From JAKPAM01 sp047601745 (GTDB lineage: Bacteria > Pseudomonadota > Gammaproteobacteria > Burkholderiales > Burkholderiaceae_E), in NCBI GenBank assembly GCA_047601745.1, contig JASGIS010000001.1, positions 1,426,001 to 1,490,000 on the forward strand: 64,000 bases of DNA. The letters are read 5' to 3'. The notes below the pieces were generated by a model, which saw only the letters and a program-made list of their open reading frames with translations, ran no database searches and was not told where the DNA came from. The translations under genes were made by a program, and so were the position numbers. Within the stretch, counting starts at the first letter, position 1. Each line of letters opens with the position of its first letter. Shown here piece after piece: positions 17,116 to 26,922 of the stretch.

Positions 17116-19347
17116 TCAGTGGGGTTCGGGCAGGAACGTCGTCATCGGCTCGTCTTCCCCGTTCGCGTACCGGTAGCTGAGTTCCTGCTGCGGCGACAGT
17201 TCCGCGTGGTTCAGCGCGATGCCCAGCATCTTGGTGCCGGTACGGCGGATCCGTTCGACGCTCTTCTGGATCTCCGGGTACGGGGTGGTGTTCGATTTGA
17301 CCACCAGCAGCGTGTAGGGAACGATCGACGCCAGCACCAGCGCGTCGCTCAGCGGCTCGACCGGCGGCGAGTCGATGACGATCATGTCGAACTGCTGGCT
17401 CAGTTCCATCAGCGTCTGCCGGAAGTGGCGCGACAGCAGCAGCTCCTGCGGATTGGGCGCGGTTTCGCCGGACGGCAGCACGTGCAGCGGCGAGTTCTTG
17501 ACCAGATGCACGCATTCGTGCAGCGGCGCGCCGGCCAGCAGGTTCGTCAGGCCCTTGGACTGGCGCGAGATGCCCAGGCGGATGCCGACCTGCGGGCTGC
17601 GCAGATCGCAGTCGATCAGCAGCGTGCGGCCGGTGTAGGCGTTGGCCAGCGCCAGGTTGGCGGCCACCGTCGTCTTGCCCTCGGCGCGCAGCGTCGACGT
17701 CACCAGCACGAGCTTGGACGGGCTGTCGAGGCAGCCGAGCAGCACGCCGGTGCGCAGCGTGCGCATCGATTCGGCGTACAGCGAAGCGGGTTCGGTGATC
17801 ATCAGCGACGCGGCCATCTCCCGCTTGTCGGCCGGCAGCACCGGCAGCGCGCCCAGCACCGGCAACTGCAGCTTCTGCTCGGCCGATTCCTCGCCCTTGA
17901 TCGTCTTGTCGAGCGCGTGGCGGATCAGCACGACGAACGCGCCGAGGCTGCTCGCCAGCACGAACGCGAGCAGCACGATCGCGCCGCGCTTGGGGCCGAA
18001 GGGCTTGCTCGCCGCGACGGCGGGGTCGATGACGCGGGCGGCCGAATCGTGGACCTCGGCCGCCACGCTGGTTTCCTTCGCGCGCGTGAGGAACAGGTCG
18101 TAGAGCTGCCGGTTCATCTCGACCTCGCGTTCGAGGCCGACGAGCTGGAATTCCTCGCGGTTCAGGTCGGCCGCCGAGCCGCGCGCCTTCTCGAGCTGCG
18201 CCGTGAGTTCACGCTCGGTGTTCAGCGCCGATTGGTATTCGCGATTGATGCCCTCGATGATGGCGCGGCGCTGGTTGGCCAGCGCTCGCTGGGCGTCCTG
18301 GAGCTGGGCCTGCGCTTCCTTCAGCGTGACGTGCTCGCTGCCGTACTTGAGCGAGTACTCGGCCACGCGCGCCTTGCTGATGTTGACGCGGGTCTGGGCG
18401 TCGATGACGCCGGGGTCGCGCTGCACGGCGGCGACGGCCGCATAATCGCTCTCGCGCAGGTCGCGCAGCTGCGCCCACGTGCCTTCGAGCTCGGCACGGC
18501 GCGCACTGGCCGCCACCAGCCGTTCGGTCATGGCGTTCAATTGCTGCGTGGTCATCGCCTCGGCCGAGCCGCCGAGCTTGACGATGCCTTTCTTCTCGCG
18601 ATAGGCCTGCAGCGCGGCCTCGGAACGCTCGAGTTTCTCGCGCAGCTCGCTGAGTTTCTCCTGCAGCATCGTCGACGCGTTGCGGGCGATGTTCAGGTGG
18701 GCCTCGTTGTCGGCCCGTTCGTACTGCGCGGCGTAGGTGTTGGCGATGCGGGCGGCCAGCTCCGGGTCGGTCGTCTCGACGCTGAGCTTGGCCACGCCGC
18801 TGATGCGCAGCGCTTCGACCCGCGTCGACTTGATCAACTGCTCGACGGCGGCGTCGAGCAGCTTCGGTTCGGTCCATGCCTTGTTCGAATCGGCCAGTCC
18901 CAGCGCGTTCTTGATCCAGCCGATCGGCCCGCCGCCGGACGCGCGCGGATCGAACGCCGGCACGTCCCACAACCGCAACTGCCGCGCCGTGCGGACCGCC
19001 AGGTCCCGCGACTGGAGGATCTCGACCTGTGCCTGGAAATACTCGCGGTTCTCGCCGACCTGGCGCAGGTCTTCGATCGACGACAGGATCTTGGACCGGC
19101 CGGGCTCGACGAGCAGCGATACCGTCGAGCGGTAGGTCGACGGCAGCATGAAGGTCAGTACCGCGGCAACGACGGCGGCGCTCAAGCCCAGGATCAGCAG
19201 GAGCTTGCGGTGCCGCGCCAGCACGCCCCACAGGTTCAGCAGTTCCTGCGCGTCGGCGACCGGCCGAAACGGCTCGATGCCGGGCTGGGGCCGGTCGAGC
19301 GAGGTCGAGACCGAATTGGATGGGGGTAGCGGGGAGAGAGCGTTCAT
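17116..19347 (-). CDS. Wzz-domain polysaccharide co-polymerase with BY-kinase domain (Wzc-like)
   Basis: 743 aa from the ATG at 19347 (a GTG 24 bp upstream is possible). Controls chain length and export of exopolysaccharide at the inner membrane. Seen: N-terminal Wzz domain with a membrane segment LLLILGLSAAVVAAVLTFML, a long periplasmic coiled-coil region (residues about 200-420), a second membrane segment, then a cytoplasmic ATPase with Walker A STLRAEGKTTVA near 550, Walker A' LLIDCDLRSPQ and Walker B MIVIDSPP. The C-terminal tail has only a YRY pair instead of the usual tyrosine cluster. It points toward the EPS operon, converging with it, and is expressed separately. Confidence 0.9.
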   Translation of the reverse strand: MNALSPLPPSNSVSTSLDRPQPGIEPFRPVADAQELLNLWGVLARHRKLLLILGLSAAVVAAVLTFMLPSTYRSTVSLLVEPGRSKILSSIEDLRQVGENREYFQAQVEILQSRDLAVRTARQLRLWDVPAFDPRASGGGPIGWIKNALGLADSNKAWTEPKLLDAAVEQLIKSTRVEALRISGVAKLSVETTDPELAARIANTYAAQYERADNEAHLNIARNASTMLQEKLSELREKLERSEAALQAYREKKGIVKLGGSAEAMTTQQLNAMTERLVAASARRAELEGTWAQLRDLRESDYAAVAAVQRDPGVIDAQTRVNISKARVAEYSLKYGSEHVTLKEAQAQLQDAQRALANQRRAIIEGINREYQSALNTERELTAQLEKARGSAADLNREEFQLVGLEREVEMNRQLYDLFLTRAKETSVAAEVHDSAARVIDPAVAASKPFGPKRGAIVLLAFVLASSLGAFVVLIRHALDKTIKGEESAEQKLQLPVLGALPVLPADKREMAASLMITEPASLYAESMRTLRTGVLLGCLDSPSKLVLVTSTLRAEGKTTVAANLALANAYTGRTLLIDCDLRSPQVGIRLGISRQSKGLTNLLAGAPLHECVHLVKNSPLHVLPSGETAPNPQELLLSRHFRQTLMELSQQFDMIVIDSPPVEPLSDALVLASIVPYTLLVVKSNTTPYPEIQKSVERIRRTGTKMLGIALNHAELSPQQELSYRYANGEDEPMTTFLPEPH

Positions 19348-19747
19348 GATCAACGGATCCGATGCTGCCACGGCAGCCGCGCTGAGGTGGCCTGCGAATG
19401 ATCTACGTTAACAGGAGGGAGACGAGCGGGGCGTGCGCGATCGCACGCTCGATCTCGCGACCGTCGTGCCGGCGGCCCCGGGACCGATCATCGGCGACGG
19501 CACGGTCGGTGGTCGATAGCGGCAGGGCGGGCTTGCCATCCGATTCTCGATCGCCGCGTGCGGCCCACATGGTTACGCTGGCACTTTGCCATAGTCACAG
19601 CAGGATTCGCGCCCGGGATACTTTCCACAATGTTGCACCTGGTTGCCGCGAACCGATCCGTCACGGGTCCGGCCCGGCACGAAAGCATTGTTCCGCCGAT
19701 CAGACTGGTTGATGCAGACCCACCCAACGAGAAAGAAGGCACGAACC
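19348..19747. other. Divergent promoter region between the Wzc-like gene and sodC
   Basis: 400 bp without a supported gene between two divergent starts. It must hold both promoters, but no -35/-10 pair with good spacing was convincing by eye. Short ORFs here show no recognisable family. Confidence 0.5.
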
Positions 19748-20323
19748 ATGCTTGGGGAACGAATGAACAAAAGATGGCCCGCCTTGCTGCTGGGCGCCGC
19801 CGCCTTGGTCGCCGGGGGGGCCGTCGCGCAGACCGCCGAGACGACGCAGGGGGCCACGCAGGGCGCCGAGGCGATAAAGATGTATCGCGTCGATGCCGAC
19901 GGCGTCGGCCAGGAGCTGGGCCAGGTCAGCATCGTGCAGACGCAGTACGGGGTCGTGCTGACGCCGTCGCTCGGCGGTTTACCGCCCGGTTTGCACGGCT
20001 TTCACCTGCACGAGAACGGCAGTTGCGAGCCCAAGGAGCAGGACGGCAAGAAGGTCGCGGCATTGGCGGCCGGCGGCCATTACGATCCGAAGGCGTCGCG
20101 CCAGCACGGCACGCCGTGGGGCGAGGGCCACATGGGCGACCTGCCGGCGCTGTACGTCGATCCGCACGGCAGGGCCGAGCAGCCGGTGCTCGCTCCGCGG
20201 CTCAAGACCAGCGATTTCCCGCACCATGCGCTGATGATCCACGCCGGCGGCGACAACCACGCGGACCAGCCGGAGCCGCTGGGCGGCGGCGGTGCGCGCA
20301 TCGCCTGCGGCGTGATGAAGTGA
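19748..20323 (+). CDS. sodC: Periplasmic Cu/Zn superoxide dismutase
   Basis: Converts superoxide to peroxide in the periplasm. 191 aa, with a signal peptide (KRWPALLLGAAALVAGGAVAQ). Metal ligands are all visible: HGFHLHENG, the bridging-His region AGGHYDP, HMGDLPALYVD and MIHAGGDNHAD, plus Cys residues in GSCEP and RIACGV for the family disulphide. The start at 19748 is chosen for an AAGAAGG ribosome site 8 nt upstream; ATG 19763 is an alternative. It is a stand-alone gene, divergent from the Wzc-like gene. Confidence 0.95.
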   Translation: MLGERMNKRWPALLLGAAALVAGGAVAQTAETTQGATQGAEAIKMYRVDADGVGQELGQVSIVQTQYGVVLTPSLGGLPPGLHGFHLHENGSCEPKEQDGKKVAALAAGGHYDPKASRQHGTPWGEGHMGDLPALYVDPHGRAEQPVLAPRLKTSDFPHHALMIHAGGDNHADQPEPLGGGGARIACGVMK

Positions 20324-20373
20324 CCGGGATGACCGGCGGCCGCGCACCCGGATAGCGCGCAGCGTGCCGGACC

Positions 20374-21786
20374 TCAGGTCCGCATGAAGCCGAGGTCGCG
20401 GATCGGGAAGGCGCCCAGATTGGGGAGGATCTGCGTCAGACGGCCGTTCAGCTCGGGCGCGAACCAGTTCGTCAGCGTGGCCGCGTACTGATCCACCGAC
20501 AGGCCGGGAATCCAGCGGCCCTGGAACTCCCAGTCCTTGCTGCCGGCTTCGTCCGGGCCGCCCAGCACCAGCGACGGATACGTGCCGTAGCTGGCGCCGC
20601 CGCGTACCGCGCCGCCGATCACCAGGTGCTGGTTGCCCCATGCGTGGTCGGTGCCGCCCGAGCTGTTGGGCTTGAACGTGCGTCCGAAGTCCGATTCGGT
20701 GAACGTGGTGACCGAATCGGCCACCCCCAGCGCCTGCGTGGCGCGGTAGAACGCCGCCATCGCGTCGCCGAGCGTGCGCATCAGTTTCGCGTGCTGGGTG
20801 AGCTGGTTGTTGTGATGGTCGAAGCCGCCCAGCGACACGAAGAACAGATGGCGATCGCCGCCGACCGTGGTCCGGTACTTGATCATCTTGGCCACCTGGT
20901 AGAGCTGGCGCGCCAGATCGGTGGCCATCGGGCCCGACAGGTCGCCGAACGCGGCCGACAGCTCCGGATTGCTGGCGTCGGCGCGGCCGCCGTTGGGTGC
21001 CTGGCTCAGCAGCGTCGACAGGCGGGCGCCGACCGCGAAGGCTTCGGCCTGCATGCCCGCGTACGTGCGGTGCAGCAGATCGTACGTCGTGGCGCCGACC
21101 AGCGAGTTCAGCGCCGCGCGGCGCGCGGCCGGTTGGGAGCCGTCCCAGTATCCGTTCAGGTCGAACGTGCGGCCCGGCCCGGGCAGCACGAGGCTTTGCG
21201 TCAGCGAGCCCGTGCCGAAGCGCGAACTGCCGGCGAACGACATCACCGGTGAGCCGCCGGCCAGCGCTTCCATGACCCGACCGCCCCAGCCGGCGCGCGT
21301 GACCTTGGCTGCGGTGGCGGTCTCCCACAACGCCTGCTGGTCGGCGTGCGAGAACAGCGACTCGGGCACGCGGCCCGGGTCGGACGTCTCGCGCCACGCC
21401 AGATAGTCGTCGCGCGTCAGCGGTCGCGCGAGCGGCCCGACATTGAACAGCAGCGCCAGCCGTCTCTCGTTCCAGATCGGCTCGAGCGCGGTCAGTTCCG
21501 GGTGCAGACCGTGGGTGGCGTTGAGCGTGATGATGTCGGCGCGCGGCAGCGCCACCTGCTGGCGAACGGCCGCATAGCGGCCATAACCGTCGCCGTCGAC
21601 CGGCGGCACCATGTTCAGGCCGTCGTTGCCGCCGTAAAGGAACACGCAGACCAGCGCGCGATAGGAGCCGGCCTGCGCGTGCGCCGGGCCGGCGACCCCC
21701 ATCAGCGCGGCCGTGCCGGCGCCGCCGAGCACCGGCAGCGAGCGCAGGAACCGGCGGCGGGTCATCGTGGGCGGAGCCTTCGTCAT
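20374..21786 (-). CDS. DUF1501 family Tat-exported protein
   Basis: 470 aa. The N-terminus has a twin-arginine signal (TRRRFLRSLPVLGG, residues 9-22). The body has the DUF1501 pattern (VCVFLYGGNDGLNMVPP, GGFDHHNNQLTQH, TESDFGRTFKPN, TDHAWGNQHLVIGG), a family with an alkaline-phosphatase-like fold. No enzymatic role is proven for the family. It lies 58 bp after the DUF1800 gene on the same strand, the usual pairing for these two families. Confidence 0.9.
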   Translation of the reverse strand: MTKAPPTMTRRRFLRSLPVLGGAGTAALMGVAGPAHAQAGSYRALVCVFLYGGNDGLNMVPPVDGDGYGRYAAVRQQVALPRADIITLNATHGLHPELTALEPIWNERRLALLFNVGPLARPLTRDDYLAWRETSDPGRVPESLFSHADQQALWETATAAKVTRAGWGGRVMEALAGGSPVMSFAGSSRFGTGSLTQSLVLPGPGRTFDLNGYWDGSQPAARRAALNSLVGATTYDLLHRTYAGMQAEAFAVGARLSTLLSQAPNGGRADASNPELSAAFGDLSGPMATDLARQLYQVAKMIKYRTTVGGDRHLFFVSLGGFDHHNNQLTQHAKLMRTLGDAMAAFYRATQALGVADSVTTFTESDFGRTFKPNSSGGTDHAWGNQHLVIGGAVRGGASYGTYPSLVLGGPDEAGSKDWEFQGRWIPGLSVDQYAATLTNWFAPELNGRLTQILPNLGAFPIRDLGFMRT

Positions 21787-21844
21787 CGTATTGCCTTCGT
21801 GATGGGGAGCGCGTTCGCAGCGGGTATCGTCTTCGGTGGCGGCT

Positions 21845-23830
21845 TCATCGCTGCACCTGGTAATGGGGCGACGACATGATCAGGTAAGCGGCGGTCTTGA
21901 TGCGCTCGTGCTTCCAGTTCGAGCCATTGCCGGGATCGGCCAGCCACGTGTCCTTGCTGGTATAGACGTTCATCGCGCGGACGATCGCCAGCTTGTCGGC
22001 CGCGCTCAGACGGCCGGCGGTCAGCAGCTCGGACAGGCGTTCGACGATGCTGGCCGAATTGCCGCCGGTGGCGTCGATCATGTTCTCCCACCTGGCGAGC
22101 GACACGCGCGTGCCGACGGCGTCGTGGACCGACGGATCGGGGCTCAGGCCCTCGCCCTTGTTGTCCCACCAGAAGAGCAGATCGTTGACGAAGTTGATTC
22201 GCGCGATCGCGGTGTTGGCGTTGGCGATGCCGAACTGCGGCGCGACCAGCGTGGTGCCGGGCAGCGGAAAGTCCGGCGGATAGAAGCTGAACACCGATGG
22301 CGGCGTGAAGGCCGGCTGTCCCATGTCGGCCGCGCTGCCCCACTGGCCGAAGCGCGCGCCGTCGGTGACGCCGTCGAGCGCGCGGATCGATGCGAGGATC
22401 AACTGCATCGGGTCCTTCAGCCGACCATACGCGGACGTGCCGGCCTGTCGCTGATCGCGCGCCTCGGAATCGAGCAGGATCGCGGCCAGCGTCGCCTGCA
22501 GGTCGCCCTTGACGCCGCTGCCGATCGTGCCGGTCGCGTCGGCGTACGTGCCGCTGTCGAACGCCGCCGTCACGCGCCCGACGTAGGCCGGCGACGGGTT
22601 GCTGGTGACCAGGTGCTGGATCAACTGCTTGCCCAGGAACGGGCCGATGTTCGGATGCGCGATGACCGAATCGAGCACCGCGTCGAGCCCCTGCTGCGGC
22701 GTGCGGCCGGACGGCGCGACGACGCCGGACAGCAGCGCGCGTTCGGTCTTGTCGTGGAAGTCCGAGTCCGACTGCATCTCGCCGATCCCGTAGCGCGGGT
22801 ACTTCCAGCCGTTGCACTTGCCGTTGCACCACCAGTACGAACCGCCGGCAGGGTAAGTCCATCCGGTCAGCGCATAAGCGTAGTTGCGTACGGTGTTGTT
22901 GTCATAAGTGGGCACGCATTTGCCGGTGGCGAGCGTGCCGTTGGCGTTGAGCCGGCAGGTGCCGATCGTGAACAGTTGCAGCAGCTCGCGCGCGAAGTTC
23001 TCGTTGGGGTCGATCGCTTCGTTGTCGACCATGTTCAGATAGCGGCCCATCATCGGCGACAGCGTCACGCCGCGCAGCAGCGTGCGGATGTTGCCGAACG
23101 CGTTGTCGCGCAGCATCTGCTGATAATAGGCCAGCCCATAAGCGCTATCCACTTCGGTGGCCGAGACCACGAAAATCTGGCTGAGCGCGAACGCGACGCG
23201 CTGGCGAAGCTGGTCGCGATTGGTGCTGGCCTGGCGATAGAAGTCCCAGGCGACCGGCTGCGCCGAGTACCAGTGCAACCAGCAGTTGGCGGCTTCCGTG
23301 TCGGTGAAGCGGCTGCAGAAGTCCTCGAGCCCCAGCGTGTCGATCTCGGCGCGGTAGGCGTTGGCCGGCAGCGTGTACGTATAGCGCGACGCGGGCGCGG
23401 CGAACTCGATCATCAGTTGCTTGCGAGGGCCTCTCTGCATCGTCTCGGCGACGGTGCTCTCGCTGGGACCGAAGCTGGACTGCTCGAGGAAGCGCACGGC
23501 GTCCAGCCGGTTCGTCGGCGCGTCGGGCAGCGATTTGCTGACCAGCTGGATCGTGGACTCGGCGTCGATCGGATCGCCGGCGGCGTCGACGCGGCCGTTG
23601 ATGGTCGCGGTGACGGCGCCGCTCGCGACGCCTTGTCCGGACGTGCGGACGGAGACGTTGTCGAGGGCGCCGGCGTCTCCGTTCGTCGCGCCGTCTGCCG
23701 CGCCGTCGCCGCCGCCGCCGCACGCGGTCAGCAGCAGGCTCAGCACGAGCGCCGAGACGCGTGCGGCACGCGCCGAGGCGCGGGACGGCGGCGGAAGGGG
23801 GCGAGACGGGGTACAGCGGAGCATGGGCAC
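21845..23830 (-). CDS. DUF1800 family secreted lipoprotein
   Basis: 661 aa. A lipoprotein-type signal ends in LLLTAC (Cys37), followed by a Gly/Asp-rich linker. The DUF1800 core is recognised by RFLEQSSFGPSESTV, NFARELLQLFTIG, YAYALTGWTYPAGG and PNIGPFLGKQLIQHLV. It is the first gene of a two-gene unit with the DUF1501 gene. Role unknown; the pair is widely co-transcribed. An ATG 6 bp downstream is an equally good start. Confidence 0.88.
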   Translation of the reverse strand: MPMLRCTPSRPLPPPSRASARAARVSALVLSLLLTACGGGGDGAADGATNGDAGALDNVSVRTSGQGVASGAVTATINGRVDAAGDPIDAESTIQLVSKSLPDAPTNRLDAVRFLEQSSFGPSESTVAETMQRGPRKQLMIEFAAPASRYTYTLPANAYRAEIDTLGLEDFCSRFTDTEAANCWLHWYSAQPVAWDFYRQASTNRDQLRQRVAFALSQIFVVSATEVDSAYGLAYYQQMLRDNAFGNIRTLLRGVTLSPMMGRYLNMVDNEAIDPNENFARELLQLFTIGTCRLNANGTLATGKCVPTYDNNTVRNYAYALTGWTYPAGGSYWWCNGKCNGWKYPRYGIGEMQSDSDFHDKTERALLSGVVAPSGRTPQQGLDAVLDSVIAHPNIGPFLGKQLIQHLVTSNPSPAYVGRVTAAFDSGTYADATGTIGSGVKGDLQATLAAILLDSEARDQRQAGTSAYGRLKDPMQLILASIRALDGVTDGARFGQWGSAADMGQPAFTPPSVFSFYPPDFPLPGTTLVAPQFGIANANTAIARINFVNDLLFWWDNKGEGLSPDPSVHDAVGTRVSLARWENMIDATGGNSASIVERLSELLTAGRLSAADKLAIVRAMNVYTSKDTWLADPGNGSNWKHERIKTAAYLIMSSPHYQVQR

Positions 23831-24122
23831 GTCGGGTCCGATGTCTGGAAAAGCGGAGGAATTTGGGCCGATTAGAAAAGGAACTCGCGCACGGGCTTAG
23901 CGTTGCGGGATCGGCGGCTGGTCCATGCCGATGGTCGGGCGCTCGAATGGATGAACGGGGCGGATGGCGAGGATGGACGGCGGAGACGGACGGCGCGGAT
24001 CGCGCGAAGCGGGAATCAGACGATGACGATCCGCGCGTGCGGCGTGTCCGGGGCGGGTGTATCGTTGGTCCGCGCGTTCGCGTGGATGGGCCACGCGCGG
24101 CGACATCACTTACCGGCAGACC

Positions 24123-24770
24123 ATGAACGATCGCCTTCGCAAGCCGATTCCGACGCTGTTCGTCGATACGCCGTTCGTCAGTCCGTATGCGTTGTCGGCG
24201 TTCGTCGCGCTGACCGAGAAGGGCGTCGAGTTCGATCTGCAGCGGGTCGACCTGGCCGCCCAGCAGAACCAGCAGCAGCCGTTCCAGCAGTTGTCGCTGA
24301 CCGCGCGGGTGCCGACGCTCGACTACGACGGGTTCTCGCTGTCGGAGTCGTCGGCGATCATCGAGTTCGTCGAAGAGGAGTTCGCGCCGCCCAGGTACCG
24401 CAGCGTGCTGCCGGCGGACCGTCGGCATCGCGCGCGGGCGCGCCAGTTGCAGGCATGGCTGCGCAGCGACCTGATGGCGCTGCGTGCCGAGCGGCCGACG
24501 ACGGTGTTCTTCGCGACCGAGCCGGCGCCGCCGCTGACGCAGGCCGCCAGCGACGCGGCCGGCAAACTGCTGCGCGTGGCCGCGAGCCTGCTGCGCGACG
24601 GTTCGCGCGAGCTGTTCGGCGAGTGGTCGATCGCCGATACCGATCTGGCGGTGATGCTGAACCGGCTGGTGGCCGGCGGTGATCGCGTGCCCGCGGCGGT
24701 GCGCACGTACGTCGGCCGCCAGTGGGAGCGGCCGTCGATGCGCAAGTGGCGCGGGCTGGTGCGGCTCTGA
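24123..24770 (+). CDS. yfcF: Glutathione S-transferase, YfcF type
   Basis: 215-aa GST. The thioredoxin-fold N-terminus (LFVDTPFVSPYALSAFVAL) and the segments LSESSAIIEFVEEEFAPP, RARARQLQAWLRSDLM, ERPTTVFF, LFGEWSIADTDLAVMLNRLV and QWERPS follow E. coli YfcF closely. Family members have glutathione-dependent peroxidase or disulphide-reductase activity linked to oxidative stress. The start at 24123 is chosen because it gives the YfcF-length N-terminus. It stands alone. Confidence 0.9.
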   Translation: MNDRLRKPIPTLFVDTPFVSPYALSAFVALTEKGVEFDLQRVDLAAQQNQQQPFQQLSLTARVPTLDYDGFSLSESSAIIEFVEEEFAPPRYRSVLPADRRHRARARQLQAWLRSDLMALRAERPTTVFFATEPAPPLTQAASDAAGKLLRVAASLLRDGSRELFGEWSIADTDLAVMLNRLVAGGDRVPAAVRTYVGRQWERPSMRKWRGLVRL

Positions 24771-24835
24771 GGCCGCGTGGTGCGCCGCTGCAGGACGCGG
24801 CGGTCCGGTCGCCGACCGCCGTTCGAGCGGCGTTC

Positions 24836-24879
24836 GTTCACTGCTCGTTCAGTGCTCGTTCACTGCTCGTTCAGCGCCG
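24836..24879. repeat. 11-bp x4 tandem repeat
   Basis: Four units of gttcactgctc/gttcagtgctc. The last unit overlaps the stop codon of the gene at 24871-25371, so expansion here would alter the end of that protein. The period is not divisible by three. Confidence 0.85.
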
Positions 24880-25371
24880 CGAACCCTTCGGTCGCGCCAG
24901 GTAGGCGACCGTCTCGGGTTTGTCCTTGAGCCAGCCGGCCCAGCGCAGGCAGACCTTGGCGATGCGCTCGGGATCGACGCCGAGCTGGGCCATCGCGACG
25001 CCGCCGTTGACCGACTCGAAGTATTCGGCGATCAGTCCGTCCTGCAGCCGGAACCGGCTGATGCCGTCGATGACGACCTGGCGGCCCGCGAAGGCCGGGA
25101 TCGTCGACGTGAAGCTCGACAGCGACCACGCGTACGCGGTATCGCCGGCGCACACCGGGTCGAACATCTCCCAGCGATAGTCGGGGCCGGCATCGCGGTG
25201 GAACAGCTCGCCCATCATGTGGGCGATCTCGGCCCGGCCGGTGTGCGGACCGTAGATGTAGTCGTGATAGATCGCGTCTTCGGTGAAACAGGCGGCGAAC
25301 GCCTGGCCGTCGCCGGCCTCGGCGGCGCGCGTGAAGCGTTCGAGCAGCGCGACGAACTCCTGCTGGGTCAT
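24871..25371 (-). CDS. NTF2-like/SnoaL-like fold protein
   Basis: 166 aa with the NTF2-like layout: helical start (FVALLERFTRAAEAGDGQAFAACF), DAIYHDYIYGPHTGRAEIAHMM and RFRLQDGLIAEYFESVNGG. Members are small isomerase-, hydratase- or ligand-binding-like proteins; the substrate is not predictable. 28 bp upstream on the same strand lies the end of the binding-protein gene, so the two may be read as follows: binding protein downstream of this gene, since transcription runs leftward from 26617 and reaches this gene last. Confidence 0.8.
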   Translation of the reverse strand: MTQQEFVALLERFTRAAEAGDGQAFAACFTEDAIYHDYIYGPHTGRAEIAHMMGELFHRDAGPDYRWEMFDPVCAGDTAYAWSLSSFTSTIPAFAGRQVVIDGISRFRLQDGLIAEYFESVNGGVAMAQLGVDPERIAKVCLRWAGWLKDKPETVAYLARPKGSRR

Positions 25372-25399
25372 TCCGGGGCCTCCGATCGGCGCGTGCCGC

Positions 25400-26617
25400 T
25401 CACTTGACCAACGGGCAGCCGCCTTCGTTGAGCGGGCGGAACGCTTCGTTGGCCGGGATCACCGACACGATCTTGTAGTAGTCGTACGGTTTCTTCGATT
25501 CCTCGGGCTTCTTGACCTCGACCAGCAGCATCGGGTGGATCGCCCGTCCGTCGGCGCGCACCGTGGTCGGGCCGAACAGCGGATCGTCGACGGTGCCGGC
25601 GTCGCGCATCGCCTTGACGACGGCGGCGCCGTCCTTGGCGCTGCCCAGCTTGCTGACCGCGCGCAGGTAGGCGATCGTGCCCGAGTACGTGCCGGCCTGC
25701 GTCATCGAAGGATAACGGCCGTTGTTGCGTTTGGCGAAGCGCTCGCCGAACGCGCGCGTCTTGTCGTTCTGGTCCCAGTAGAACGCGGTGGTCAGCATCA
25801 GCCCCTGCGCGGCCTTCAGGCCTAGCGAGTGGACGTCCGAGATGAACAGCAGCATGCCGGCCATCTTCTGTCCGCCCTGGACGAGGCCGAACTCGGAGGC
25901 GGTCTTGATCGCCGTCGTCGTGTCGGTGCCGCCGTTGGCCAGGCCGATGATCTGCGCCTTCGACGCCTGCGCCTGCAGGATGAACGACGAGAAGTCCTTG
26001 GAGTCGAGCGGGTGGCGCACCGAACCGAGCACCTTGCCGCCGTTGGCCTTGACGACCTCGCTGGCGTCGCGCTCGAGCGCCAGGCCGAACGTGTAGTCGG
26101 CGGTCAGGAAGAACCAGGTCTTGGCGCCGCTCTTGGTGATCGCGGCGGCGGTGCCGTGCGACAGCGCCCACGTGTCGTAGGTCCAGTGCACGGTGTTCGG
26201 GTTGCAGGCCTTGCCGGTGATGTCCGAGCTGCCGGCCGCCGTCACCAGCGAGACCTTGTTCTTCTCGACCGAGACCGTATTGACGGCCAGCGCGACGGCA
26301 CTGGTCGGCAGGTCGACGATCATGTCGACGTCCTCGGTGTCATACCAGCGGCGCACGAGGGCCGACGACACGTCGGGTTTGTTCTGCGCGTCGGCCGAGA
26401 CCAGTTCGACCTTGAGTTTGGGATCGATCGCCTTGTAGTCCTCGATCGCCATCCTGGCGGCTTCGATGGCGCCGGCGCCGCCGATGTCCGAGTACAGGCC
26501 GCCCATGTCGGCGAGCACACCGATCTTGACGTTGGTCTGGGCGTGCGCGGGCAACGCGGCGGCCAGGCCGAGCGCGATGGCGGTCAGGGTCTTGCGCAGC
26601 AGGATGTGTCTCTTCAT
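25400..26617 (-). CDS. ABC transporter substrate-binding protein, branched-chain amino acid type
   Basis: 405-aa periplasmic binding protein (Peripla_BP_6/LivJ-like) with a clear signal peptide (residues 1-26, cleaved after AHA). Seen: KIGVLADMGGLYSDIGGAGAIEAARMAIED, TAAGSSDITGKACNPNTVHW and FFLTADYTFGLALERD. Such orphan proteins often bind aromatic or other small carboxylates. No permease or ATPase genes are in the window, so it must work with components encoded elsewhere or be a sensor. Transcribed ahead of the NTF2-like gene. Confidence 0.9.
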   Translation of the reverse strand: MKRHILLRKTLTAIALGLAAALPAHAQTNVKIGVLADMGGLYSDIGGAGAIEAARMAIEDYKAIDPKLKVELVSADAQNKPDVSSALVRRWYDTEDVDMIVDLPTSAVALAVNTVSVEKNKVSLVTAAGSSDITGKACNPNTVHWTYDTWALSHGTAAAITKSGAKTWFFLTADYTFGLALERDASEVVKANGGKVLGSVRHPLDSKDFSSFILQAQASKAQIIGLANGGTDTTTAIKTASEFGLVQGGQKMAGMLLFISDVHSLGLKAAQGLMLTTAFYWDQNDKTRAFGERFAKRNNGRYPSMTQAGTYSGTIAYLRAVSKLGSAKDGAAVVKAMRDAGTVDDPLFGPTTVRADGRAIHPMLLVEVKKPEESKKPYDYYKIVSVIPANEAFRPLNEGGCPLVK

Positions 26618-26922
26618 GGCGATGCGTGTCGTTCTTGGAAGGATGCCGCCGGCGAGGCCGCGACGCGGCGCACAGTAGCATGGGGCCGGGCGGCCGCTCC
26701 ATCAGGGTTTACGACGCGCGGCAACGGTCTTCGACGGGCCGCCGGCCGTCGTGCGGCCGGCGCCACGGAGCGCGGAGCGGCCGGGGCTCTGAGGTAAGAT
26801 CGATCTTCTCCCGATCCGCATCCCGATAGGGGGCGCGGCCGAAACGCGCGAACCGTTCGGCGATGGCGACGCGCAGCGCGTCGCCGGCCACCCACTGATC
26901 ACGAATCACGAGGATTCTCCCG
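26618..26922. other. Intergenic region with a 12-bp palindrome
   Basis: 305 bp between divergent starts. A perfect palindrome AAGATCGATCTT lies at 26796-26807. No gene is supported. It could carry operators for either side; no regulator is assigned. Confidence 0.4.
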
